This document shows, piece after piece, positions 23,113-29,239 of a stretch of DNA of 29,239 nucleotides. Numbering within the stretch: the stretch's first letter is position 1; each line of letters starts with the position of its first letter. Origin of the DNA: an uncultured Clostridia bacterium (lineage in GTDB: Bacteria; Bacillota; Clostridia; Christensenellales; Aristaeellaceae). Location of the stretch: assembly GCA_934631025.1 (NCBI GenBank), contig CAKTXR010000031.1, positions 1 through 29,239 on the forward strand, written 5' to 3'. The notes beneath the pieces are model-generated. The model did no database searches and was not told where the DNA came from. It saw only the letters and a program-made list of their open reading frames with translations. The position numbers were made by a program, and so were the translations under genes.

Positions 23113-24872
23113 CAGGCGTCCTCCTCCTTTCGGCTCATCTGAGAATCGTATATCTCCTGATATTCCTTGTTGTTCTTCATCAGCTCGTCGTGTGTGCCGA
23201 CGCCGGTTATGCGGCCGTCGTCCATGACGATGATCTGATCGGCCTCCATGACCGAGGTGATGCGCTGGGCGATGATCAGCTTGGTGGAATCGGCCAGCTC
23301 GTTATGGAAGGCCTCGCGGATGCGCGCCTCGGTCGCCGTATCGACGGCGCTGGTGGAATCGTCCAGTATGAGGATCTTCGGGTGCTTGAGCAGCGCGCGG
23401 GCAATGCACAGCCGCTGCTTCTGGCCGCCGGAGACGTTCACGCCGCCCTGCCCCAGCTCGGTGTCGTAGCTGTTCGTAAAGGAGCGCACAAACGCGTCGG
23501 CCTGAGCGCTCTGCGCGGCTTCTCGGATCTGCTCCTCGGTGGCGTTTTCATCGCCCCAGCGCAGGTTCTCCTCGATGGAGCCGGAGAAGAGCACGTTCTT
23601 CTGCAGCACCATGCCCACGCCCTCGCGCAGGTTGTACAGGCTGTAGTCGCGCACGTCCGTGCCGTCGACCAGCACGCTGCCCTCGTCCGCGTCGTACAGG
23701 CGCGGGATCATCGACACCAGCGTGGTCTTGCCGCAGCCGGTCGAGCCGATGATGCCCACCGTCTGACCGGACTTTATGTGGAAGCTCACGTCGTCGAGCA
23801 CCTTGCCCTCGCTGTTTTTGTAATAGCGGAAGGAGACGTGCCTGAACTCGATGTCGCCCTGCTGGACGGTCTTGTCCTTCGCCGCGGCGTTCTCGTCGTT
23901 TAAGTCAAGCGGCTCGTCGAGCACCTCGGTGATGCGGCGCGCCGACGCCATGGCGCGGGAGGAATTCATGAACAGCATGGTGGTCATGATGAGCGACATG
24001 AGGATCTGCGTGATGTAAGTGACGAACGCGGTCAGATCGCCCACGGGCATGGTGCCGCTGGCCACGCGCACGCCGCCGAAATAGAGCACCGCCAGCATGG
24101 TGGCGTTCATCATCAGCATCATCGCGGGCTGCATGAAGATCATGATGTTCATCGCGTCCAGACCGGCCTTCTTCAGATTGCCGTTGGCCGTCTCGAACTT
24201 GCCGCGCTCATGATCCTCGCGCACGAAGGACTTGACCACGCGCACGTTGGTCAGATTCTCCTCGATAGTGGAATTGAGCGCGTCGATGCGCGTCTGCATG
24301 ACCTTGAAGCGCGGGAAGCCCTTCTTAATAAAGAAGGTGAGCGCCAGCAGCATCAGCGGAATGGACACGGCCAGCACCAGCGCCAATCGGGCGTTGAGCG
24401 ATATGGCCATGATCAGCGCGCCGATCAGCATACCGGGCGCGCGCAGCGTCATGCGCAAGAGCATATTGACGAAGTTTTGCAGCTGCGTCACGTCGTTGGT
24501 CATGCGCGTAACCAGCGAGCCGGTCTGGAAATGATCGATATTGGCGAAGGAGAACGACTGCACCTTCGCGAAAATGTCCCGCCGCAGATCGGACGAGAAA
24601 TTGACCGAGGCCTTCGCGCCGAAATACGCGCCGCCCACGCCGCCGGCCATCATAAGCAGCGCGGTCACAATCATGAACGCCATCGCCCAGGCGATATAGC
24701 CCGGCCCCATGCCGCCCTCAACGCCGTTGTTGACGATCATGGCGTACAGCTTGGGCAGAACGACCTCGCCCACCACCTCGACGATCATGCACAGCGGCCC
24801 GAAAATAAAGTAGGGCCAGTAGGGCCTGACGTACTTCATCCACCTTTTCAAGCTCTCAACACATCCTCTCAT
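23112..24872 (-). CDS. ABC exporter subunit with degenerate ATPase site (ABC-B)
   Basis: A 586-residue half-transporter: membrane domain (about 10-320), ATPase domain (about 335-586). Motifs: Walker A GSTGCGKTT (376-384), signature VSGGQ (480-484), Walker B ILILDD with Asp505 in place of the catalytic Glu, and Gln536 (IAQRITSV) in place of the H-loop His. These two changes mark the degenerate site of heterodimeric exporters, the partner being ABC-A downstream. The start is uncertain. ATG 24872 (MRGCVESLKRWMKYVRPYW) overlaps the end of marR by 17 bases with a ribosome site very close; TTG 24851 is an alternative. It is the middle gene of a marR-led operon. Confidence 0.93.
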   Translation of the reverse strand: MRGCVESLKRWMKYVRPYWPYFIFGPLCMIVEVVGEVVLPKLYAMIVNNGVEGGMGPGYIAWAMAFMIVTALLMMAGGVGGAYFGAKASVNFSSDLRRDIFAKVQSFSFANIDHFQTGSLVTRMTNDVTQLQNFVNMLLRMTLRAPGMLIGALIMAISLNARLALVLAVSIPLMLLALTFFIKKGFPRFKVMQTRIDALNSTIEENLTNVRVVKSFVREDHERGKFETANGNLKKAGLDAMNIMIFMQPAMMLMMNATMLAVLYFGGVRVASGTMPVGDLTAFVTYITQILMSLIMTTMLFMNSSRAMASARRITEVLDEPLDLNDENAAAKDKTVQQGDIEFRHVSFRYYKNSEGKVLDDVSFHIKSGQTVGIIGSTGCGKTTLVSMIPRLYDADEGSVLVDGTDVRDYSLYNLREGVGMVLQKNVLFSGSIEENLRWGDENATEEQIREAAQSAQADAFVRSFTNSYDTELGQGGVNVSGGQKQRLCIARALLKHPKILILDDSTSAVDTATEARIREAFHNELADSTKLIIAQRITSVMEADQIIVMDDGRITGVGTHDELMKNNKEYQEIYDSQMSRKEEDA

Positions 24873-25359
24873 TCTCCGGCGACGCGCCCTCCCGGCCACC
24901 CTCGCCGTCCTCTTCCTCCATGGCGCGCAGATTGGCGTTCACGCGCACCATATTCTCCCGCAGCCGCTCGATCTCATCGTCGCCGAAGCCCTCGAACATC
25001 CGCCGATCGATGTCGGAAAACATCCGACGCGTCCGCTCGATGACCTCATGGCCGCGCCCGGTAATCTCAACCTCGTTGCACCGTCCGTCCGCGTCCAGCG
25101 CGCGCCGGACGATGTAGCCGCCCTTCTCCAGCTTCTTGAGCATATTCGCCACGCTCGCCGGAGAAATGTCCATCCGCTGAGCCAGCTCCTTCTGCGTCGG
25201 CATATGGCCGCAATGCGACAGCGACATGAGCAGCCTGTGCTGCCCGCCGTGCATATCCATCTGACTCAGCGACCGTTCCACCACGCGATGGTGCGCTCGA
25301 TTCATGCGCATGATCATATCCATCACCGCATGGATCCGATCCGGTCTGTCGTCGTTCAT
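24856..25359 (-). CDS. MarR family transcriptional regulator
   Basis: A 167-residue winged-helix repressor. The recognition region is PTQKELAQRMDISPASVANM (about 54-73), followed by LKKLEKGGYIVRRALDADGRCNEV, which includes the wing with its D-x-R pair. Long flanking helices, rich in Arg and Met, would form the dimer. The C-terminal tail is acidic and glycine-rich. GGAGG is five bases before ATG 25359. It leads the exporter operon, a common arrangement in which a MarR protein represses its own operon until a ligand of the pump binds. Two matching palindromes flank its promoter. Confidence 0.93.
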   Translation of the reverse strand: MNDDRPDRIHAVMDMIMRMNRAHHRVVERSLSQMDMHGGQHRLLMSLSHCGHMPTQKELAQRMDISPASVANMLKKLEKGGYIVRRALDADGRCNEVEITGRGHEVIERTRRMFSDIDRRMFEGFGDDEIERLRENMVRVNANLRAMEEEDGEGGREGASPENERMC

Positions 25360-25390
25360 GACGTCCTCCCTTCCGCTCCTCTTTCAATCA

Positions 25391-25404
25391 ATTAGCACGC
25401 TAAT
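25391..25404 (-). promoter_or_regulatory. MarR operator A, over the transcription start
   Basis: ATTAGC-AC-GCTAAT, a near-perfect palindrome with a two-base centre. It lies immediately downstream of the -10 box and covers the expected start of the marR operon, so a bound repressor would block RNA polymerase. Its core TTAGC-N2-GCTAA is repeated at 25440-25451. Confidence 0.8.
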
Positions 25405-25405
25405 C

Positions 25406-25434
25406 ATTCTATCACGATCCCTCGGATTCGTCAA
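25406..25434 (-). promoter_or_regulatory. Promoter of the marR-ABC operon
   Basis: On the minus strand TTGACG (25434-25429), 17 bases, then TAGAAT (25411-25406); each box matches consensus at five of six positions. The start would be near 25399, inside operator A, with a leader of about 40 bases to marR. Confidence 0.85.
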
Positions 25435-25439
25435 GATGG

Positions 25440-25451
25440 TTAGCGTGCTAA
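25440..25451 (-). promoter_or_regulatory. MarR operator B, upstream of the -35 box
   Basis: TTAGC-GT-GCTAA, the same palindrome as operator A, centred 48 bases away and five bases beyond the -35 box. The pair brackets the promoter. Confidence 0.78.
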
Positions 25452-25491
25452 TTATTATTTAATTTTGCCCGATTTATGCCTCAATCGGCCT

Positions 25492-26355
25492 TCAGCGGCC
25501 CACGCCCTTCAGGAAGCCGGAGAGCGCGCCCTCCTTCGTGTCGTCCGATTCGTCATACGCGTCGTAGGGCGCGGTGGGATCGGGCACGCGCTTTTTGAAC
25601 GGCGAGCAGAGCTTGTCCTTATGCGCGAAGGCGAACTCGAAATTGTCCGTCCAGCCGGTGTGGCCGGTGATGAAGAGCGGCTTAAGTCCCCGCGCGCGCA
25701 GTTTCTCCTCCAGCGCGTAAAGCGAGCGCACCGCCAGACGATTGTCCTCGGCCAGCGAGCTGATGAAGCTGTAGCCGCCGTCCGCGCCAAACCAGATCGT
25801 ATCGCCGGTGAAGAGATATTTGTCGTCGATCAGATAGACCATATGTCCCCATGTGTGGCCGGGCACGAGGAAGCACTCGATCTTCACGCCGCCGATTTCA
25901 AGCGTCTGCCCGTCATGGAGCAGCACCTTTTTGTTGTTGATCGTCACCTGCGGCAGCTTGTAGAGATGATAGATCACGCGGCGGCGCATTTCTCCGGTGA
26001 GATAGCGGTTTTCAATCTCGCCGACATAGAGCGTCGCATCCCTGAACAGGCCGGGGCTGTCGGCCTCGACCGCGCCCACATGGTCGGTGTCCTGATGCGT
26101 GACGAGTATGCTTTTGATCTCCTGCGGCCGAATGCCCAGCCAGCTCATCTTCTCGGCCAGACGATCGTAATTGTAGCCCGCGTCGATCATGATCGTGGTA
26201 TCGCCCCTGCGATAAAAGAATATGTCGGCCACCCACTCGCGCACGCACGCGACATGCTCGTCGATCCAGCCGGTGTTGAGCGGCTTGAAGATCTGCTTGC
26301 CGCGGTACATCTTGCTCATTTCCTTCTTCTGAAATTCCGTCGCCTGCTTTGACAT
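25492..26355 (-). CDS. Metallo-beta-lactamase fold hydrolase
   Basis: A 287-residue MBL-fold protein without a signal peptide. Metal motifs in order: THQDTDH (86-92), giving His87, Asp89, Asp91 and His92, where the usual H-x-H-x-D-H has Asp in place of the second His; GHTWGH (His167, His171); FTGDT (Asp185); and ITGHTG (His232). The acidic variant of the first motif occurs in other Firmicutes members of the family, so it need not mean loss of activity. AAGGGA lies about ten bases before ATG 26355. It has its own promoter. The stop at 25492 is 130 bases upstream of marR on the same strand. The substrate is unknown. Confidence 0.9.
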   Translation of the reverse strand: MSKQATEFQKKEMSKMYRGKQIFKPLNTGWIDEHVACVREWVADIFFYRRGDTTIMIDAGYNYDRLAEKMSWLGIRPQEIKSILVTHQDTDHVGAVEADSPGLFRDATLYVGEIENRYLTGEMRRRVIYHLYKLPQVTINNKKVLLHDGQTLEIGGVKIECFLVPGHTWGHMVYLIDDKYLFTGDTIWFGADGGYSFISSLAEDNRLAVRSLYALEEKLRARGLKPLFITGHTGWTDNFEFAFAHKDKLCSPFKKRVPDPTAPYDAYDESDDTKEGALSGFLKGVGR

Positions 26356-26375
26356 AATCTGCGCTTCCCTTCTCG

Positions 26376-26391
26376 GTTAGCGTTTTCTAAC
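26376..26391. promoter_or_regulatory. Inverted repeat in the MBL gene leader
   Basis: GTTAG-CGTTTT-CTAAC is a five-base inverted repeat between promoter and ribosome site of the MBL gene. It contains the half-site TTAGC of the nearby MarR operators, but with a different spacing. It may be a protein-binding site or a minor hairpin. Confidence 0.35.
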
Positions 26392-26438
26392 TCGATGTCG
26401 CTTAAAAAGCCGTCCGATGGCGGCCTGCGTATAGCTCT

Positions 26439-26467
26439 ATTTTAGCACGCGCCGCGCGGAAAAGCAA
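26439..26467 (-). promoter_or_regulatory. Promoter of the MBL-fold hydrolase gene
   Basis: On the minus strand TTGCTT (26467-26462), 17 bases, then TAAAAT (26444-26439). The transcript would start near 26432 with a leader of about 75 bases. Confidence 0.6.
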
Positions 26468-26531
26468 CCGGAATTGCCGTGGGATTGCGGGCGGTCAGTG
26501 TGATTTGCACAACGTTTTTGTTAAGTGCGTA

Positions 26532-26560
26532 TTGACTTGCGCATCGTATCGTGTTATGAT
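26532..26560 (+). promoter_or_regulatory. Promoter of the cytidylate-kinase-like gene
   Basis: TTGACT (26532-26537), 17 bases, then TATGAT (26555-26560), preceded by TGT, which gives an extended -10. Predicted start near 26567, about 60 bases before the gene. Confidence 0.8.
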
Positions 26561-26628
26561 TAGTTTACAAAGAGAATCATTGAATGAATGCGCTATAAAG
26601 GCATTTTTCAAAAAGGAGAGAAGTGACA

Positions 26629-27243
26629 ATGAGGAAAATCATCACCATCGGACGCGAATTTGGCAGCGGCGGACGCGAACTGGGTCGCCGTCTCTCTGAG
26701 CATCTGGGGATCGCCTATTACGATCACGAAATCATCACGGAAATCGCCAAGCGGACGGCGCTCTCGGAGGCCTATGTGCGTCAAATCACGGAAAACCGGC
26801 CGCTCACGTCGTTCCCCATTCACTTCGGCGGCCGTTTCTGTGCGCTGCCCGACCCCCTGCTTCAGCAGAGCATATCGATCTATTCCGAGCAGCACAAACT
26901 GCTCTGCGAGCTGGCCGAGAAGTCGGACTGCATCATTGTGGGGCGCTGCGCCGACTATGTGCTGCGCGACAGCCATCCCTTCCGCATATTCGTCTACGCC
27001 GACATGCAGAGCCGGCTGAAGCGGTGCATGGATCGCAGAACGCCCGAGGAAACCCTGAGCGAACAGGACATGAAGCGCAGAATTGCGGACATCGACCGCG
27101 ACCGTGCGCGCTATTACGCCTTCTTCAGCGGCCAGAAGTGGGGCGCGCGGGAGAACTACGATCTGCTCGTCAATACGTCGGGACGAAACATCAAAAAGCA
27201 GGCGGCCGCGCTGTACGAATATCTGCGCGGACTGGACGATTGA
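26629..27243 (+). CDS. Cytidylate kinase-like family protein
   Basis: A 204-residue P-loop protein. The N-terminal KIITIGREFGSGGRELGRRL is the hallmark of the cytidylate-kinase-like group (Cytidylate_kin2). Its loop GSGGRE departs from the standard GxxxxGK-S/T; YYDHEIITEIAKR and IIVGRCADYVL follow, and an arginine-rich lid-like region (RRIADIDRDRARYYAFFSG) lies in the second half. The group resembles CMP kinases, but the physiological substrate is mostly untested. ATG 26629 has GGAG ten bases upstream; a GTG at 26623 would be too close. It is transcribed from its own strong promoter; no clear terminator follows, and the next gene has its own promoter. Confidence 0.88.
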   Translation: MRKIITIGREFGSGGRELGRRLSEHLGIAYYDHEIITEIAKRTALSEAYVRQITENRPLTSFPIHFGGRFCALPDPLLQQSISIYSEQHKLLCELAEKSDCIIVGRCADYVLRDSHPFRIFVYADMQSRLKRCMDRRTPEETLSEQDMKRRIADIDRDRARYYAFFSGQKWGARENYDLLVNTSGRNIKKQAAALYEYLRGLDD

Positions 27244-27315
27244 GCCGTCGAAACAGATAAAACGCGCCTTTTGACAGAAAAGTCCGGCAATCCAGCAGGA
27301 AAATGATCAAAATTC

Positions 27316-27344
27316 TTGCATTTTCCAACAAGCTGTGCTATAGT
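27316..27344 (+). promoter_or_regulatory. Promoter of the GNAT gene at 27376
   Basis: TTGCAT (27316-27321), 17 bases, then TATAGT (27339-27344). The -10 box is good and the -35 box weak. The start would be near 27351, about 25 bases before the ATG. Confidence 0.55.
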
Positions 27345-27375
27345 GTATCTCAATAATTTCGGGGAGAGATGCGCC

Positions 27376-27882
27376 ATGCTGAAGCTGGTCAGGCTGGAGG
27401 AGCGATACATTCCGCAGCTCAACGACATGATGGACGAATGGACGGCCACGGGCGAGAAGATCATTCCCTGGGCGATCCGCAAGCGCGACTACCACGACTT
27501 CGCGGCCTATCGCGATTCGCTGGAGATCGTCGAGAGCGACGGCCGCCATGTGCCCGATTCGACGTTCTTCTGTCTGGACACGGACAGGAACATCTTCGTG
27601 GGCGCGGTCAACATCCGTCACACGCTGAACGAGGGGCTCTTAAGGGACGGCGGTCACATCGGCGACGGCATCCGTCCCAGCGAGCGCGGGAAGGGTCTGG
27701 GCACGCGCATGATCGCGCTGGCGTTCGAGGAATGCGGCCGGCTGGGCCTGCGCGACGTGCTGATGTGCTGCGACAAGGACAACATTGCCTCAGCGCGCAC
27801 AATCGTCAAAAACGGCGGCGTGCTGGAAAATGAAATCGAGGTAGACGGCGTGATTGTCCAGCGATACTGGATTCATCGATAA
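27376..27882 (+). CDS. GNAT family N-acetyltransferase
   Basis: A 168-residue acetyltransferase. The acetyl-CoA-binding motif A is visible as GDGIRPSERGKGLGTRMIALAF, split here as GDGIRPSERG and KGLGTRMIALAF. It is followed by LRDVLMCCDKDNIASARTIVKNGG, in which N-x-x-S-A-R is the usual motif B region. The N-terminal part (MDEWTATGEKIIPWAI) resembles the small single-domain GNAT proteins common in Firmicutes. GGGGAG lies nine bases before ATG 27376. It has its own promoter and terminator and so is a single-gene unit. The substrate is unknown. Confidence 0.9.
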   Translation: MLKLVRLEERYIPQLNDMMDEWTATGEKIIPWAIRKRDYHDFAAYRDSLEIVESDGRHVPDSTFFCLDTDRNIFVGAVNIRHTLNEGLLRDGGHIGDGIRPSERGKGLGTRMIALAFEECGRLGLRDVLMCCDKDNIASARTIVKNGGVLENEIEVDGVIVQRYWIHR

Positions 27883-27889
27883 AGTCAAG

Positions 27890-27919
27890 GGAGCGTTTGT
27901 AGAAAACGCTCCTTCTTTT
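27890..27919 (+). terminator. Rho-independent terminator after the GNAT gene
   Basis: GGAGCGTTT (27890-27898) pairs perfectly with AAACGCTCC (27904-27912) across five bases, then TTCTTTT. It begins eight bases after the stop. The 160 bases that follow, up to the convergent winged-helix gene, show no further gene. Confidence 0.88.
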
Positions 27920-28077
27920 CATGCCATAATCGCGCGCGTCGATCGCTGCGTTCCTTCGGATATATCCAGCCAACGATTTCGTTTCATATCCGCGCCTTCA
28001 TCAATGCTCAGGTGCAGAGAGTCTGTGCAGGAAACGGCTGCGCGGCAGGCCTGCATCCGATCATAGAAGCGTTCTCT

Positions 28078-29121
28078 TCACAGCGGCTTCCCGCGGAACC
28101 GCAGCGGCGACGTTCCAAAGTTGACCGCACGCACCGCCGTGAGAATCTCGCCGCGCCGCGCTTCGAGCGTCTCGGAACCGACAACGTCGTTCAGGTCATA
28201 CGGCCCATTGCGGAAATGCCCCACCGCCGCGCCGCAGAACACACCGTCGATCAGCAGATATTGCAGCGGCTCATGGTCGTATTCAAGCGGCTCGATATAC
28301 GGCGCGATCATCGCCTTCAGCTCGGTTTCGCAGGCGCGATAGAGAAAATCATTGCGATGAACGGCGCAGACAAAGCGCGGCACATCCGGCGCGAGCGTCC
28401 GCATCAGAGCCGCATCGTCCGCCGTCATGAACCGACCGTCCTCGCAGATCAGCGCGCCCGAGTCCGTCATCGCCGCCAGCGCCGCGCGGATCTCCTTTAC
28501 CGGAAAGCGGAAGAACGAACGCGCTTCCTCTTCCGTAAAGGCCGCCATGCGGCGGGCGAAGCGGCGCAAGGCCTCCGCCAGCGCGGCGGCACGATCGGGC
28601 ATGACCGCCCGCAAGTCGGGGAACATCTCGTCGATGAGATACCACTCGCGATCCCATTCGCCGTCATACTGATCCTCATAGACGCAGAACGCCTCCTGCA
28701 AACGCTGAAGAACCGGCGTAATTTCCTTGACCAGCCAGCCGGTTTCTTCTTTGATCTGCCGGATATTGAGCGGCCCCTCGCGGCGCAGAAGCGCGAGCAG
28801 CGTCTCCTGAGCCGCCGTCATGCGCGCGATCGGCTTGCGATAGAGCGCAGTAAAGAGCGGCATATCGCCGCTTTCGATCCAGCCCACCGTGCCGGCGAGC
28901 CGCACCTTGATCAGCGCGCGGCTGCGCTGACGCAGGCGGTTGTATTCGCCGTCGTCAAAGGCAGCGCGCGGTGTCAGCGTGGGCGGCTGGCCGAAGCCGT
29001 TCCAGTAGACGCTGCGGCCGGGCTGCATATCGCGGTACAGCGCGGGATAGTCCCGCTCGTCCACCGGCTGTGCAAACCCCTGCCGCGCCATGCGCAGTGA
29101 TATGATTCGTTCCTGCTCCAC
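28078..29121 (-). CDS. Winged-helix DNA-binding protein, AlkZ-like (HTH_42) family
   Basis: A 347-residue protein resembling the HTH_42 / AlkZ-like family. Recognised parts are the N-terminal ISLRMARQGF, the stretch LIKVRLAGTVGWIESGDMPLF (split as LIKVRLAGTVGW and IESGDMPLF), which aligns with the family's R-G-T-L-H region, a winged-helix segment (LLALLRREGPLNIRQIKEET), and the C-terminal YDHEPLQYLLIDG. Some family members are glycosylases that unhook DNA cross-links, but I cannot identify the catalytic Q-x-Q motif here, so activity is not claimed. GTG 29121 follows GGAGGAG at five bases; the open frame extends to 29229 without a better site. It is transcribed leftward from near the window's right end. 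Confidence 0.8.
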   Translation of the reverse strand: MEQERIISLRMARQGFAQPVDERDYPALYRDMQPGRSVYWNGFGQPPTLTPRAAFDDGEYNRLRQRSRALIKVRLAGTVGWIESGDMPLFTALYRKPIARMTAAQETLLALLRREGPLNIRQIKEETGWLVKEITPVLQRLQEAFCVYEDQYDGEWDREWYLIDEMFPDLRAVMPDRAAALAEALRRFARRMAAFTEEEARSFFRFPVKEIRAALAAMTDSGALICEDGRFMTADDAALMRTLAPDVPRFVCAVHRNDFLYRACETELKAMIAPYIEPLEYDHEPLQYLLIDGVFCGAAVGHFRNGPYDLNDVVGSETLEARRGEILTAVRAVNFGTSPLRFRGKPL

Positions 29122-29158
29122 AATTTCTCCTCCCTCTGCTCTGATGAAATTCCATGAA

Positions 29159-29186
29159 CGTCTATTTTTTATTGATTTGATAGACG
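29159..29186. repeat. Inverted repeat upstream of the winged-helix gene
   Basis: CGTCTAT (29159-29165) and ATAGACG (29180-29186) form a perfect seven-base inverted repeat separated by an AT-rich 14 bases, about 40 bases before the gene start. It could be an operator, including for autoregulation, or a leader hairpin. Confidence 0.4.
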
Positions 29187-29239
29187 GAAATCTTCTTATA
29201 AGCCCGCGCAAGTGTTTATAAAACCTCACGAAAATGGCT

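Noticed and set aside
21277..23142. Long plus-strand open frame opposite ABC-A
   Set aside because: Antisense of a gene with all ABC motifs; His/Ala/Arg/Asp-rich, no domain.
25460..25491. Terminator after the MBL gene
   Set aside because: CCGATT/AATCGG forms a six-base stem, but it is followed by GCAAAATT rather than a T-tract.
28045..28054. Palindrome GCAGGCCTGC between the GNAT and winged-helix genes
   Set aside because: Short perfect palindromes are expected by chance in GC-rich DNA, and no promoter or partner site is nearby.
1..29239. CRISPR arrays, transposases, phage genes, tRNA or rRNA
   Set aside because: I looked on both strands and saw no regular repeat-spacer pattern, no transposase or integrase motif and no tRNA cloverleaf or rRNA sequence.

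Overview
The window looks like chromosomal DNA from a GC-rich member of the Clostridia (Bacillota), probably an anaerobe. Four things point there: strong AGGAGG-type ribosome binding sites; near-consensus TTGACA/TATAAT promoters in AT-rich gaps; a two-subunit iron-sulfur L-serine dehydratase; and a DUF3502-type solute-binding protein beside a MarR/heterodimeric ABC exporter operon. DapF and Ddl indicate a meso-diaminopimelate peptidoglycan, and no outer-membrane genes are seen. The species cannot be named from sequence alone. Most of the window is ordinary housekeeping and accessory chromosome; I see no phage, transposase, CRISPR array, rRNA or tRNA.

Layout, left to right. Positions 1-373 hold no protein gene but do hold several hairpins, a possible structured RNA and a tandem 41-42 bp repeat. 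Next is the minus-strand operon moxR / DUF58 / transglutaminase (4887 down to 374). It is followed on the plus strand by birA and acpS, then mnmM on the minus strand, then the bifunctional NAD(P)HX repair gene nnr on the plus strand. The L-serine dehydratase genes sdaAB and sdaAA are on the minus strand (10697 to 8914). A plus-strand group follows (10816-14617): a DUF4091 protein, a GNAT acetyltransferase and an ADP-ribosylglycohydrolase-like protein, closed by a strong terminator.

From 19230 down to 14731, four minus-strand genes relate mainly to cell-wall synthesis: dapF, an alpha/beta hydrolase, a membrane-anchored MurF-like ligase and ddl. An isolated solute-binding protein gene (20920-19439) has its own strong promoter and terminator. 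The minus-strand operon marR / ABC-B / ABC-A (25359-21211) encodes a probable autorepressed multidrug-type exporter. Two matching palindromes flank its promoter. A metallo-beta-lactamase-fold gene lies upstream on the same strand. The right end holds a cytidylate-kinase-like gene and a GNAT gene (plus strand), and a winged-helix protein (minus strand).

How the genes work together. DapF makes meso-DAP, Ddl makes D-Ala-D-Ala, and the MurF-like enzyme would join D-Ala-D-Ala to the UDP-MurNAc peptide, so 19230-14731 is a cell-wall precursor block. The marR operon is a self-contained regulated efflux module with visible catalytic asymmetry between the two ABC subunits. The least understood parts are the DUF4091/GNAT/ADP-ribosylglycohydrolase group, the membrane-fused Mur ligase, the orphan solute-binding protein and the structured non-coding left end. 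I do not see a clear-cut new defence or mobile system.
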